Assembly: GCA_963790525.1 (NCBI GenBank)
Contig: CAWBOV010000005.1
Location: 248,001-312,000 of the forward strand
Reading direction: 5' to 3'
Source: CAWBOV01 sp963790525
GTDB lineage: Bacteria; Actinomycetota; Actinomycetes; Mycobacteriales; Jatrophihabitantaceae
Length of the DNA: 64,000 nt
Shown: piece after piece, positions 17,701-26,376 of the stretch
Position numbering within the stretch: the first letter of the stretch is position 1
Layout: every line of letters starts with the position of its first letter
Notes under the pieces: model-generated
Seen by the model: only the letters and a program-made list of their open reading frames with translations
Databases searched by the model: none
What the model was told of the DNA's origin: nothing
Program-made: the position numbers and the translations under genes

Positions 17701-18405
17701 CAGCGATACCGGCAGCACTACCGGCAGCGGCGCCACAACGGACCCGCGCGGCACAGCAGATCGGCCCAGCGCAGCAGATCGGCCACAGCGCAGCAGATCA
17801 CCACAACACAGCAGATCGCCACAGCGCAGCGGATCGGAACGGCTCAGCACACCGGGGGATCGCCCGCGCGTGGCAACCTGGGTCGCCTGGTCGCCGACCC
17901 GCCGCCCGTCACCCGCGCCACGGTCGCCCTTCCGGTCGCGCCGCCGCGCATCAGCGTCCGCACGGGTCCCGGCTCACCGCCGGTTCCGGGTGTGGCGCGG
18001 GACCTCCAGCGCCGCACGAGCGCGCCGCCCGCGACCACTCGCACCCGGGGCGCCGCACCGACCACGTCCGCGTCGCCGGCGGGGACCGGTTCCCCCGCGA
18101 CCACGCGGCAGTCCTTCCTCGAGGCGACCGCGGGCATGTTCCGCACCGCGGCCGCCGGCCCGCACGACCACGGAGGCCGCCCCATGACCGAGGAGATCAT
18201 GCGCCATGCCGACGCCGGCGCACCCGAGATCATCCGCCGCTTCGACGACGGCTCCATCCCGGCGAGCGTGACCGCGGAGCACGCCCCGGCGCTGTCGCGC
18301 GAGCAGGTCGACCAGCTCGTCGACGACGTCGTGGCGCGGATCGAGCAACGTGTCGTCGACGAGCTCGAGCGCCGGGGCCGTCGCCAGATGCCGGGGATTC
18401 TCTGA
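14794..18405 (+). CDS. Very long disordered Ala/Pro/Thr-rich eCIS protein with conserved C-terminus (frameshifted)
   Basis: One ~1,200-residue protein is the simplest reading. The GTG at 14794 opens a frame used to about 15950, a second frame runs to about 16870, a third to about 17785, and a fourth ends at 18405, all with the same low-complexity Ala/Pro/Arg/Thr composition. Short motifs of the type (P)TVQR, GVQR, ALQR and DLQRRT recur through it. The last ~60 residues are ordered and helical (LSREQVDQLVDDVVARIEQRVVDELERRGRR), the usual C-terminus of this protein class in actinobacterial injection loci. It could be a tape measure, lumen scaffold or cargo adaptor; no other tape-measure gene is visible. 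Exact frame-switch points are uncertain because low-complexity sequence gives little guidance. Confidence 0.6.
15355..15435 (+). repeat. 27-bp tandem repeat, three copies
   Basis: Three nearly identical 27-bp units (15355-15381, 15382-15408, 15409-15435) encode PPAAAPRHE in tandem inside the disordered eCIS protein. A looser set of about 15-bp repeats (SGATPSGATPVGTTP) follows at about 15650-15735. Confidence 0.85.
17753..17850 (+). repeat. Imperfect CAGCAGATC repeats coding a Gln/Thr/Ala-rich stretch
   Basis: Units of CAGCAGATC recur at 9-18 bp spacing through this 100-bp stretch, giving AQQIGPAQQIG in one frame and AQQITTTQQIATAQRIG in the next. The switch of the repeat reading from one frame to the other places a single-base indel near 17785. 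Confidence 0.7.
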
Positions 18406-19064
18406 TGCCGGCGCTGGAGAAGGCGTTCCTGGAGATCGAGGGCGGCGAGCGGGTGCCGTGCCTGTTCAACCCGGAGTCGATCACCGTGGGGCGGCGGAAC
18501 AACTGGTCCGCGGAGGCCATGCCGGGGCGTGGGGTGGCCAAACTCCGTTACACGGGCGCCGATTCCGGGTGGATGCGGTTGGAGCTGCTCTTCGACACCA
18601 CCGCCGACGGCAGCCCGGTGACCACGTACACCGGCAAGATCCTGAAGCTGATGGACGTCGACACCTCACTGCCCGGGACCGACGAGACGACGAACAACGC
18701 CCGCCCGCCGACGGTGACCTTCCACTGGGGGGACCTGCACTCCTTCACCTGCGTGGTCCGCGATCTCGGCCTGACGTTCACGTACTTCTCCTCGGCCGGC
18801 GTGCCGCTACGGGCACAGATGCGCCTGGAACTCCAGCAGTACGAGTCGTCCCAGGCGTTCGGCCCGCAGAACCCGACGTCGGGGACGCCGCGGCCGCATC
18901 GCGTGCACCGCATCCAACCGGGCGAGACGCTCGACCGTATCGCCGCCCGCTACTACGGCGACGCCACCCGCTGGCGCGCGCTCGCGACCGCCAACGGGAT
19001 CGAGGACCCGCTCGCCATCCGCCCCGGCTCGCTGCTGTCGGTGCCCAAGCTGGACGCGACATGA
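18405..19064 (+). CDS. LysM-domain baseplate/hub protein
   Basis: 219 residues; ATG 18405 overlaps the preceding TGA (TGATG). The N-terminal ~165 residues follow the eCIS hub pattern (EKAFLEIEGGERVPCLFNPESITVGRRNNW ... GKILKLMDVDTS ... RAQMRLELQQYESS). The C-terminus is a LysM module of about 45 residues (HRIQPGETLDRIAARYYGDATRWRALATANGI). Such proteins tie the tube to the spike in contractile systems; LysM may bind peptidoglycan or serve as a structural clasp. The frame is clean, and it overlaps the VgrG-like gene by ATGA. Confidence 0.88.
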   Translation: MPALEKAFLEIEGGERVPCLFNPESITVGRRNNWSAEAMPGRGVAKLRYTGADSGWMRLELLFDTTADGSPVTTYTGKILKLMDVDTSLPGTDETTNNARPPTVTFHWGDLHSFTCVVRDLGLTFTYFSSAGVPLRAQMRLELQQYESSQAFGPQNPTSGTPRPHRVHRIQPGETLDRIAARYYGDATRWRALATANGIEDPLAIRPGSLLSVPKLDAT

Positions 19065-20824
19065 CCGATCCCGTCGTCACCACCGCGCCCACCGTCTCGG
19101 TCAACGGCACGCCCCTCGGCGCGCCGTGGGTGAACGACGTCGCGCACCTGCGCATCGAGCGCGCACTCGGGTTGATGAGCCGGGCCACGCTGCGCTTCTT
19201 CGACGTCGGCTACGGGCTGTCGACGACCAACCTGTTCAAGCTCGGCGCGCAGGTCGACATCGCCTTGCACGACGGGACCGCGCTGCTGTCGGGGATGGTC
19301 ACCGGGGTCAACCTCGAACAGGACGCCGGCGACATCCCCCAGCTGAGCGTGGTGGTGCACGACGCGGCCTACGCCCTGGCGCGGAAGAGCCAGATCAAGA
19401 CGTTCCTGAACTCCTCGTTCCAGGACATCCTCACCCAGACCTTCAGCGGCCACGGCCTCAGCGGGGACATGAGCGGGATGTCCACCGCCAGCCAGGAGTA
19501 CATCCTGCAGAGCGGTTCGGACCTGGCCTTCGTGAACACGATCACCGAACGGCTGGGGCTGGTCTGGTGGATCGAGCCCGCCGCTCCCCGCGCGGTGCGC
19601 ATCCGCAAGGTGGGGACCTTCGACACCACCGTGGAGCTCAAGCTCGGGGACGATCTCACCGCCTTCTCCGTCCAGGCGTCGGGGCTGCGCCCGAGCGACG
19701 TGCAGGTCAGCGGATGGGATCCGGCCACGCAGTCGGACCTGGTGGGTCAGCCGACCAAGGGCGTCCCCGACATGAGCACGTTCGTCACCGACTACCTGAC
19801 GACGTCCTCGCCGCTGGGCGCGGCCATGACCGTGTCGGGCGACCGCAACCCCTCCGACCAGGGGGACGCGCAGAACTCGGCCTCCGTCCTCTACGGCGAG
19901 CTCGTCGGCGCGTCCGTGGTCGCGCGCGGCTCGGGCGACATCAACGCCGCCATCGCGCCGGGCGTGCGCGTCAAGGTCTCCGGATCGGGGCCGGCGTCGG
20001 GGCACTACGTGGTCAGCGAGGTCGAGCACGTCTTCAGCTCCCGCGGCTTCGACACCAGGTTCGTCGCCGGCCGGCACCGCCCGACCGGGCTGGTCGACAC
20101 GCTCGGCCCGGACGACTCCGACCCGGGCCTGACCATCCCGGGGCTGGTCGTCGCCATCGTCACCGACGTCAACGACCCCGACAAGGCCGGCCGGGTCAAG
20201 GTCAAGTACGCCGGGGTCGGCTCCGAGATCGGCAGCCCGTGGGCGCGCATCGTCACGCTGGGCGCCGGCAACAACCGCGGCGTCGTCTTCCAGCCCGAGG
20301 TCACCGACGAGGTGCTGGTCGGCTTCGAGCACGGCGACTCCCGGCGGCCGGTGGTGCTCGGCGGCCTGTTCAGCGCCAAGAACACCCTGCCCGCGTGGGG
20401 GGTCGAGGACAACAAGGTCGCCACTCGGCGCATCACGTCCGCGAAGGGGCACATCATCGAGTTCTCCGACGGGAGCGAGGCGGCGCAGAGTCACGTGCTG
20501 CTGAAGCTGAACCCGTCCGGACACCGGCTGCGGCTGGGCGATGACCGCTTCGACATCGAACTGGCGGCCGGCAAGCCGCTGACGATCAAGTCCGGGGACG
20601 CCCAGTTCAGCATCTCCGCCACCGGGGACGTGACCATCGAGGGAAACAACATCACCATCAAGGCCAAGCAGTCGGTCTCGGTCGAGGGCACCAGCGCCAA
20701 GCTCAAGGGGACCGCGGACGCGGGCGTGGAGGCGGCGTCGGTCAGCGTCAAGGCGCAGGCCACCGCGGCCATCGAGGGTGGCGCGACGACGACCATCAAG
20801 GGCGCGATGGTGGCGATCAATTGA
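19061..20824 (+). CDS. VgrG-like spike/hub protein
   Basis: 587 residues. The N-terminal half (about 1-350) is a phage late-control-D/VgrG hub fold (LRIERALGLMSRATLRFFDVGYG, QEYILQSGSDLAFVNTITERLGLVWWIE). An OB-like gp5 segment follows (PGLVVAIVTDVNDPDKAGRVKVKYAG ... WARIVTLGAGNNRGVVFQPEVTDEVLVGFEHGDSRRPVVLGGLF). The C-terminus is a repetitive beta-helix-like needle (DVTIEGNNITIKAKQSVSVEGTSAKLKG). This trimeric spike would carry the PAAR-like DUF4280 tip. The gene is intact and its stop overlaps the TTG start of the gp25-like gene. Confidence 0.93.
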   Translation: MTDPVVTTAPTVSVNGTPLGAPWVNDVAHLRIERALGLMSRATLRFFDVGYGLSTTNLFKLGAQVDIALHDGTALLSGMVTGVNLEQDAGDIPQLSVVVHDAAYALARKSQIKTFLNSSFQDILTQTFSGHGLSGDMSGMSTASQEYILQSGSDLAFVNTITERLGLVWWIEPAAPRAVRIRKVGTFDTTVELKLGDDLTAFSVQASGLRPSDVQVSGWDPATQSDLVGQPTKGVPDMSTFVTDYLTTSSPLGAAMTVSGDRNPSDQGDAQNSASVLYGELVGASVVARGSGDINAAIAPGVRVKVSGSGPASGHYVVSEVEHVFSSRGFDTRFVAGRHRPTGLVDTLGPDDSDPGLTIPGLVVAIVTDVNDPDKAGRVKVKYAGVGSEIGSPWARIVTLGAGNNRGVVFQPEVTDEVLVGFEHGDSRRPVVLGGLFSAKNTLPAWGVEDNKVATRRITSAKGHIIEFSDGSEAAQSHVLLKLNPSGHRLRLGDDRFDIELAAGKPLTIKSGDAQFSISATGDVTIEGNNITIKAKQSVSVEGTSAKLKGTADAGVEAASVSVKAQATAAIEGGATTTIKGAMVAIN

Positions 20825-21272
20825 CCGAGATCACGCCCCGCCAGGAACCCGCCCGCTACGACGCCTCGTTCGTCGGCCGCGGGTTCAGCTGGCCGATGGA
20901 GGTCGACCACACCGGCTCGATCGCGCCTGACCGAGTCGGCCGAGGATCTCGACCGCTCGATCGCAGATCGTGCTGCTGACCGCGCCGGGCGAGCGGGTGA
21001 TGCGCCCGCAGTTCGGCTGCCGCATCTGGGACCTGCTCTTCGAGCCGGTCACCGCCAACCTGCTCGGGCTCGATCGCCCAGGCCGTCCGCGACGCGCTCG
21101 CCCAGTGGGAGCCGCGGATCGAGCGTCGAGCGACGTCGACGCCGGTCGCCGACGGCGACGACAGCGCGCCTGGTCCGCATCGAGCATCACCTACCGGGTC
21201 CGCGCCGACCAACGACCGGCGCAACCTGGTCTACCCGTTCTACGTCATCCCCCACGACGCGAGCCGAACTGA
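20821..21272 (+). CDS. gp25-like baseplate protein (multiple frameshifts)
   Basis: The TTG at 20821 overlaps the spike stop (TTGA). The protein reads LTEITPRQEPARYDASFVGR and then slips frame at about 20926, 20963, 21072, 21169, 21185 and 21207, each explained by one extra G or C. Removing those bases yields the gp25/lysozyme-like baseplate pattern: TAPGERVMRPQFGCRIWDLLFEP, AVRDALAQWEPRI, and TYRVR-TNDRRNLVYPFYVIP. gp25 proteins are wedge components that join the baseplate to the sheath. The end is placed at TGA 21270-21272, which needs one further indel, so the last few residues are uncertain. Confidence 0.8.
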
Positions 21273-21283
21273 GCGAGCCGCCC

Positions 21284-23270
21284 ATGCCCCTGCCCGCGCC
21301 CAACCTCGACGACCGCAGCTTCCAGGACATCGTCGACGAGGCCAAGCGGCTCATCCCCCGCTACTGCCCGGAGTGGACGAACCACAACGTCTCCGACCCC
21401 GGCGTCGCGCTGATCGAGCTGTTCGCCTGGATGAGCGAGATGGTGCTCTTCCGGCTCAACCAGGTGCCGGAGCGGCTGTACGTGCACTTCCTCAACATGG
21501 TCGGCATCGAGCCGTTCCCGCCGTCGGTGGCGCGCGCCGACCTGACGTTCTGGCTGTCCGCCGTGCTCGAGCACGCCGGTCGTCGTCCCGGCCGGCACCG
21601 AGGTGACCACGACGGTCGGCGCGAGCAGCGGCGGCGCCGAGCGGTCGTCTTCTCCACCGTCGAGGACCTGGTCATCGCGCCGCCCGAGCTCACGGCGGCC
21701 AAGACCGTGCACCGCCGGCGACGAGCGGCTGCTGGTCGACGTGTGGGACGACCTGCGCTTCGACCGGCGCGAGGTCGTCTGCTTCGCCTCCGACGCCGCT
21801 GACCCCCGGCGACGCGTTCTACCTCGGCTTCGAGGAGAGCCTGGCCGGTGCTGTGCTCTCGGCTGCGTCGCCGCCGAGGCCGAGGGCATCGGCGTCGACC
21901 CGCGCAACCCGCCGCTGATCTGGGAGGTCTGGAACGGCGAGGCGTGGATCACGGCGCCGGGTGCTACGAGGACACCACCGGCGGGCTCAACCGCGACGGC
22001 GACGTCATCCTGCTGGTGCCGCGTCGAGCACGAGCTGCTGACGCTCGGCAACACCCGCGCCTACTGGTTGCGCGCCCGGCTGCTGCACCGCCGTGCCCGG
22101 CCAGCCGACCTACCAGGCGTCGCCGCGGATCGGTCGGCGCTGCGCGGCGGCACGCTCGGCGGCACGGTCGCCGGCCGAGCACGCCGACGGTCGTCGGCGG
22201 CTGAGACGCTCGGGCGCAGCGACGGCACGCCCGGCGCAGGCCTTCTCGTGTCCCGCTCGCCGGTGCTGCCCCGCCGCGACGGGCGAGACCGTCCGCGTCA
22301 TCGACGCGCGACGAGCGCGGCCGACTGGGAGGAGGTCGCCGACTTCACCGCGTCGGGCCCGCGCGACCGGCACTACGTGCTGGGACAGCGGCAGCGGCAC
22401 AGTCCGGTTCGGCCCGCCGGGTGCGCTACCCCGACGGCTCGGTCCGCCAGCACGGGCGCCATCCCGCGCGACGGCGCCGCAGATCACGCGTCACCGGCTA
22501 CCGCCACGGCGGCGGGGCGCGCGGCAACGTCGGGGCGCGGACGCTGACCGTCCTGCGCTCGACGCGTGCCCTACGTCGACCGGGTGATCAACCTGGCGCC
22601 CGGCCACCGGCGGCGTCGACGCCGAGACGGTCGCCGAGGCCAAGGTGCGCGGGCCGCTGACGCTGCGCACCGGCCAGCGGGCCGTCACCGCCGGCGACTT
22701 CGAGCGGCTGACGCTGGAGTCCTCGACCGAGGTCGCCCGGGCCCGCTGCCTGCCGGCCGCGACGCGGCAACGGATCGGTGCGCCTGCTCGTCGTGCCGCA
22801 GGTGCGCGGCGACGCCGACGAGCACCAGCTCGACGACTTCGCCATCTCGACGCCGCTCATGCGCAGGATCACCGACCACCTCGACGCAGCACCGGCTGGT
22901 CGGCACCGCGATCGAGGTCGGCACGCCCTACTACCAGGGGGTGTCGCGTGGTGGCGCTGGTCCACGCCGCTGCCCGGGCGGCCCGGCGGCTCTGGTCCGC
23001 CAGCGGGCGATCGACGCGCTCACCCGCTACATCAATCCGCTGACCGGCGGCCCGGACGGCGACGGGCTGGCCCTTCGACGCCGACATCAACTGCCGCGGT
23101 GGTCACCCAGCTGCTCGAGGCCGTCGAAGGCGTCGAGCGGGTCGAGGAAGCGCTGCTGTTCGAGTACGACCTGCGGACCGGGCGGCGCCTCGGCGGCGGG
23201 CCGGGACGTCATCCGCCTCGACCGGCACTCGCTGTTCCTGTCCGCGCGGCACCAGGTCGTCGTGCGATGA
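21284..23270 (+). CDS. Baseplate J-like assembly protein (multiple frameshifts)
   Basis: MPLPAPNLDDRSFQDIVDEAKRLIPRYCPEW is the standard start of putative baseplate assembly proteins of this family, with SDPGVALIELFAWMSEMVLFRLNQVPERLY following. The conserved reading then changes frame roughly every 50-120 bp (for example near 21575, 21640, 21712, 21800, 21850, 21962, 22024) up to the end LFLSARHQVVVR at 23270. Pieced together it gives a continuous ~660-residue baseplate J protein, with segments such as IWEVWNGEAWIT and FERLTLESSTEVARA. It should form the wedge/fibre-attachment part of the baseplate. The stop overlaps the next gene (ATGA). Confidence 0.85.
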
Positions 23271-23859
23271 CCGCGCTCGCACGCCGGTCGCAGCTCGGTG
23301 CCCGCGCTCGTGCGGACGGCGCCGCGCAGTCCGACTGGCTGCTCAACCAGCTGCCGGTCGGCATGCTCGACGCGGACTTCTTCGTGCGCTTCGTGTCGAT
23401 CTTCCAGGAGCTCGGCGGAACCCTGCTCGAGGACGCCGACAACATCGACAACATCGCCGACGTGACCGTGGCGCCGGACGCCCTGGTCCGGTGGCTCGGC
23501 TCGTGGATCGGCGTCGGAGTCGATCGACCCCTCGCTGCCCGACGAACTGCAGCGGCGCATCGTCGGCGGGTGCTGCGCAGACGCTGACCTGGCGCGGCAC
23601 CAGGCACGGTCTGCAGCGGTTCCTGGAGCTGACGACCGGCGGTCCGGCCGAGGTCACCGACGGCGGCGGGGTGTGGCGCGAGGGCGACGCCCCGCTCGAC
23701 ACCGCGTGGGTGCGGCTGACGGTCGCGTCGACCGGATGGCTGTCCGAGCCGGACTTCGTCGAACTCGTGCGCGACGAGGTGCCCGCGCACGTCCGCGCCG
23801 AGCTGTGGGTGGGCGATCGCCGTGTGTGGAACTCCGTCGACGAGGGGACGGGCCCGTGA
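23267..23859 (+). CDS. Phage tail protein I-like baseplate protein (frameshifted)
   Basis: About 195 residues from ATG 23267. The N-terminal half (WLLNQLPVGMLDADFFVRFVSIFQELGG ... DNIADVTVAPDALVRWLGSWIGV) and C-terminal half (TLTWRGTRHGLQRFLELTTGG) match the tail-protein-I family that completes the baseplate behind protein J. Indels near 23518 and 23572 separate the halves; the restored middle reads LPDELQRRIVGGCAQTLTWRG. It normally works with baseplate J to close the wedge. The GTGA at 23856 couples it to the zinc-ribbon membrane protein. Confidence 0.8.
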
Positions 23860-24335
23860 CCGAGCCCGCTCCCGTCCCCGCCACGACGGAAACCGTGACC
23901 TGCCCCGAGTGCGGGACGGTCGCGGCGGTCGCCCTCAACCGCCGCGATTCCGGCGACTTCTGCCGCAACTGCGACTACCCCCTGTTCTGGGTGCCCTCGC
24001 GCATCGTCCTCGGCGACGGGCTCGGTGCCGGTGACCAGGCCCTCCGCCGCCTGCCGGGAACGGTCGGGCGCGCCACGATCGCGTCGCTGACGTGCCCGCA
24101 CTGCTCGGAGCCGAACCCGGTGACGGCGGTGACCTGCGTGCGCTGTGGACTCTCGCTGCGCCCGGAGGAGCCACCCCCTCCGCCGCCGCCCCCGCCCCCT
24201 GCGCCGGTCCCGGTGTACGAGCCGCCGGTGTACGAGGAGGAGCCCGAGTCCGGGCCGCCGTGGTGGCTGTGGGTGCTGGTCGGGCTCGTCGTGCTGGCGG
24301 CCGTCGTCGTGCTCGCCGTCCTGTTGTTCACCTAG
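23856..24335 (+). CDS. Zinc-ribbon protein with poly-Pro linker and C-terminal membrane helix
   Basis: 159 residues from GTG 23856. The first ribbon half has CPECG (residue about 15) and CRNC, and a second pair follows, CPHC and CVRC, so four CxxC knuckles could bind one or two zinc ions. A run of ten prolines and a Tyr/Glu-rich segment (VYEPPVYEEEPES) lead to a single C-terminal helix (about 135-157). The topology is tail-anchored: ribbons in the cytoplasm, tip in the membrane. Related genes follow tail protein I in actinobacterial injection loci. A Streptomyces membrane protein, CisA, has been reported to attach such particles to the membrane; an equivalent role here is my inference. Frame intact. 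Confidence 0.72.
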   Translation: MTEPAPVPATTETVTCPECGTVAAVALNRRDSGDFCRNCDYPLFWVPSRIVLGDGLGAGDQALRRLPGTVGRATIASLTCPHCSEPNPVTAVTCVRCGLSLRPEEPPPPPPPPPPAPVPVYEPPVYEEEPESGPPWWLWVLVGLVVLAAVVVLAVLLFT

Positions 24336-24431
24336 CCGGGCCGACGGCGGAACGGCAGTGGGATCGGCGGTGCGATCGGCGGCGCGATCGGCCATGTCGG
24401 TGGCGGGTGCCGGCCAACTAGAGTCCTGCGC

Positions 24432-26336
24432 ATGACCAGCCATCCTCTGGATCCGTTGACCGCCGACGAGATCACGGCGGCGGTGGCACGGCTGCGCGCC
24501 GGGCACGCCGCCGAGCCGACGTGGCGCATCGCGTCGGTGGAGCTCGTGGAACCACCGAAGGCGCAGGTGCTCACCTTCCGGCCGGGTGACCCCATCGCCC
24601 GGTCCGCGCGGCTCATGTGCTGGAACCAGGCGGACGGGGCCGTCCATTCGGGGATCGTCGACCTCGACGCGGACGCGGTGACGTCGTGGGTGCACCATCC
24701 CGGCGTCCAACCCAACCTCACCGTGGACGAATGGCACGACGCCGACGTCGCCCTGCGCGCCGAGCCGGCGATCATCGCCGCCCTCCGGGGTCGCGGGGTC
24801 ACCGACATCGACTCGGTACTGGTCGACACGTGGGCGTTCCCCGGGCACCTGCTGCCCGAGGCCTACCCGGGACGGCGGCTGGGATGGACCGACTTCTGGT
24901 ACCGCGAGCACCCGAACGGCAACCCCTACGCCAACCCGATCGGCGGCCTGCACGCGATCGTCGACCTCAACACCCTGCAGCTGCTCGACATCGAGGACAC
25001 CGGCGCGGTGGTCAAGCCGGCGTCGATGGGTGAGTACGTCCCGGCACTCGTCCCCGGCCTCGTCCAGCGCACGGACCTGCGGGACCTGGAGATCACGCAG
25101 CCCGACGGCGCCTCCTGGACGCTGACGGACTGGCGCCTGGAGTGGCAGTGCTGGTCCATGCAGCTCAGCTTCAACTACCGCGAGGGGCTGGTGATCAACG
25201 CGGTCGGCTACGAGGAGGACGGCGAGGTGCGGTCGATCGCCCACCGCCTCTCCTTCGCCGAGATGGTGGTGCCCTACCGCGACCCGTCCGTCGACCACGG
25301 CCGGCGAACCGCCTACGACATAGGCGAATGGGGCCTCGGCTTCATGACCACGTCCCTCGAACTCGGCTGCGACTGCCTCGGCGAGATCGGCTACCTCGAC
25401 GCCACCCTCTGCGACAGCCACGGCGTGCCGTACACGATCAAGAACGCCATCTGCATCCACGAGGAGGACGACCGGGTCCTGTGGAAGCACGTCGACCCGC
25501 AGGCCGGTGCCGAGGTGCGACGGTCCCGGCGGCTGGTCGTGTCCTTCCACGCCACGGTCGCCAACTACGAGTATCTCGTCTACTGGAGTTTCGGGCTCGA
25601 CGGCACGATCGAATGCGAGATCCGGGCCACCGGCATCATGGTCGTCAGCCACCTGGACGCCGGCACCTCCTCGCCGTACGGCACGCTGGTGGACAAGGAC
25701 ACCTACGCGCCCTTCCACCAGCACTTCCTGGTGGCCCGCCTGGATCTCGACATCGACGGCCAGAGCAACACCGTCTACCGCACCGAGACCGAGATCGTGC
25801 CGACCTCACCGGAGAACCCGGACGGCATGGGGCTGCGGCTGCGCAACACCCCGCTGCGGTCCGAGCTCGAGGGGCGGCAGGACTACGACTGGTCGACCCA
25901 GGCGGCGTGGAAGGTCGTCAACCCGGCGCGACTCAACGCGGCGGGGACGCCGGTCGCCTACAAGCTCGTGCCGGGTGGGGTGATCCCGCCGATGTTCGAG
26001 CCGGGTTCACCGACCGTCACCCGCGCGGAGGTGATCACCCATCAGCTCTGGGTCACGCCGAACGCGCCCGACGAGCGCTGGCCGTGCGGGGAGTTCCCCA
26101 CGCAGAGCGTCGTCGACTCGGGCCTGCCGGTGTGGACGGCGGCGGACCGCGCCATCGAGGACACCGACGTCGTGCTCTGGTACGTCTTCGGCATCCACCA
26201 CATCACGCGCCCCGAGGACTGGCCGATCATGCCCTCGGACGTGGTGTCCTTCCAGCTCAAGCCGTCCGGGTTCTTCGACCGCAACCCGTCCCTGGACGTG
26301 CCGGCGACCGGAGGGCACTGCCACCCCGGTCACTGA
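24432..26336 (+). CDS. Copper-containing primary-amine oxidase (TPQ type)
   Basis: 634 residues, a full-length copper amine oxidase. The TPQ precursor Tyr379 lies in ATVANYEYLVYW and the proposed catalytic base Asp296 in YDIGEWGLG. Copper ligands are His429 and His431 in FHQHF and a third His in GIHHITRPEDWPIMP (589-590). The enzyme oxidises primary amines to aldehydes with release of H2O2 and NH3. There is no signal peptide, so it is cytoplasmic unless carried out by another route. It starts 96 bp after the zinc-ribbon gene on the same strand and faces the repeat-protein operon, in the middle of the injection locus. It may be a cargo enzyme or a passenger. The frame is clean and codon use is normal. 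Confidence 0.95.
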   Translation: MTSHPLDPLTADEITAAVARLRAGHAAEPTWRIASVELVEPPKAQVLTFRPGDPIARSARLMCWNQADGAVHSGIVDLDADAVTSWVHHPGVQPNLTVDEWHDADVALRAEPAIIAALRGRGVTDIDSVLVDTWAFPGHLLPEAYPGRRLGWTDFWYREHPNGNPYANPIGGLHAIVDLNTLQLLDIEDTGAVVKPASMGEYVPALVPGLVQRTDLRDLEITQPDGASWTLTDWRLEWQCWSMQLSFNYREGLVINAVGYEEDGEVRSIAHRLSFAEMVVPYRDPSVDHGRRTAYDIGEWGLGFMTTSLELGCDCLGEIGYLDATLCDSHGVPYTIKNAICIHEEDDRVLWKHVDPQAGAEVRRSRRLVVSFHATVANYEYLVYWSFGLDGTIECEIRATGIMVVSHLDAGTSSPYGTLVDKDTYAPFHQHFLVARLDLDIDGQSNTVYRTETEIVPTSPENPDGMGLRLRNTPLRSELEGRQDYDWSTQAAWKVVNPARLNAAGTPVAYKLVPGGVIPPMFEPGSPTVTRAEVITHQLWVTPNAPDERWPCGEFPTQSVVDSGLPVWTAADRAIEDTDVVLWYVFGIHHITRPEDWPIMPSDVVSFQLKPSGFFDRNPSLDVPATGGHCHPGH

Positions 26337-26376
26337 TCAACCGGGTCACCGATCAATCAGGTCGCCGATCCGCCGT

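Noticed and set aside
18953..20524. 523-residue minus-strand frame opposite the spike gene
   Set aside because: Antisense shadow; the plus strand carries a clear VgrG-like protein with overlaps to both neighbours.
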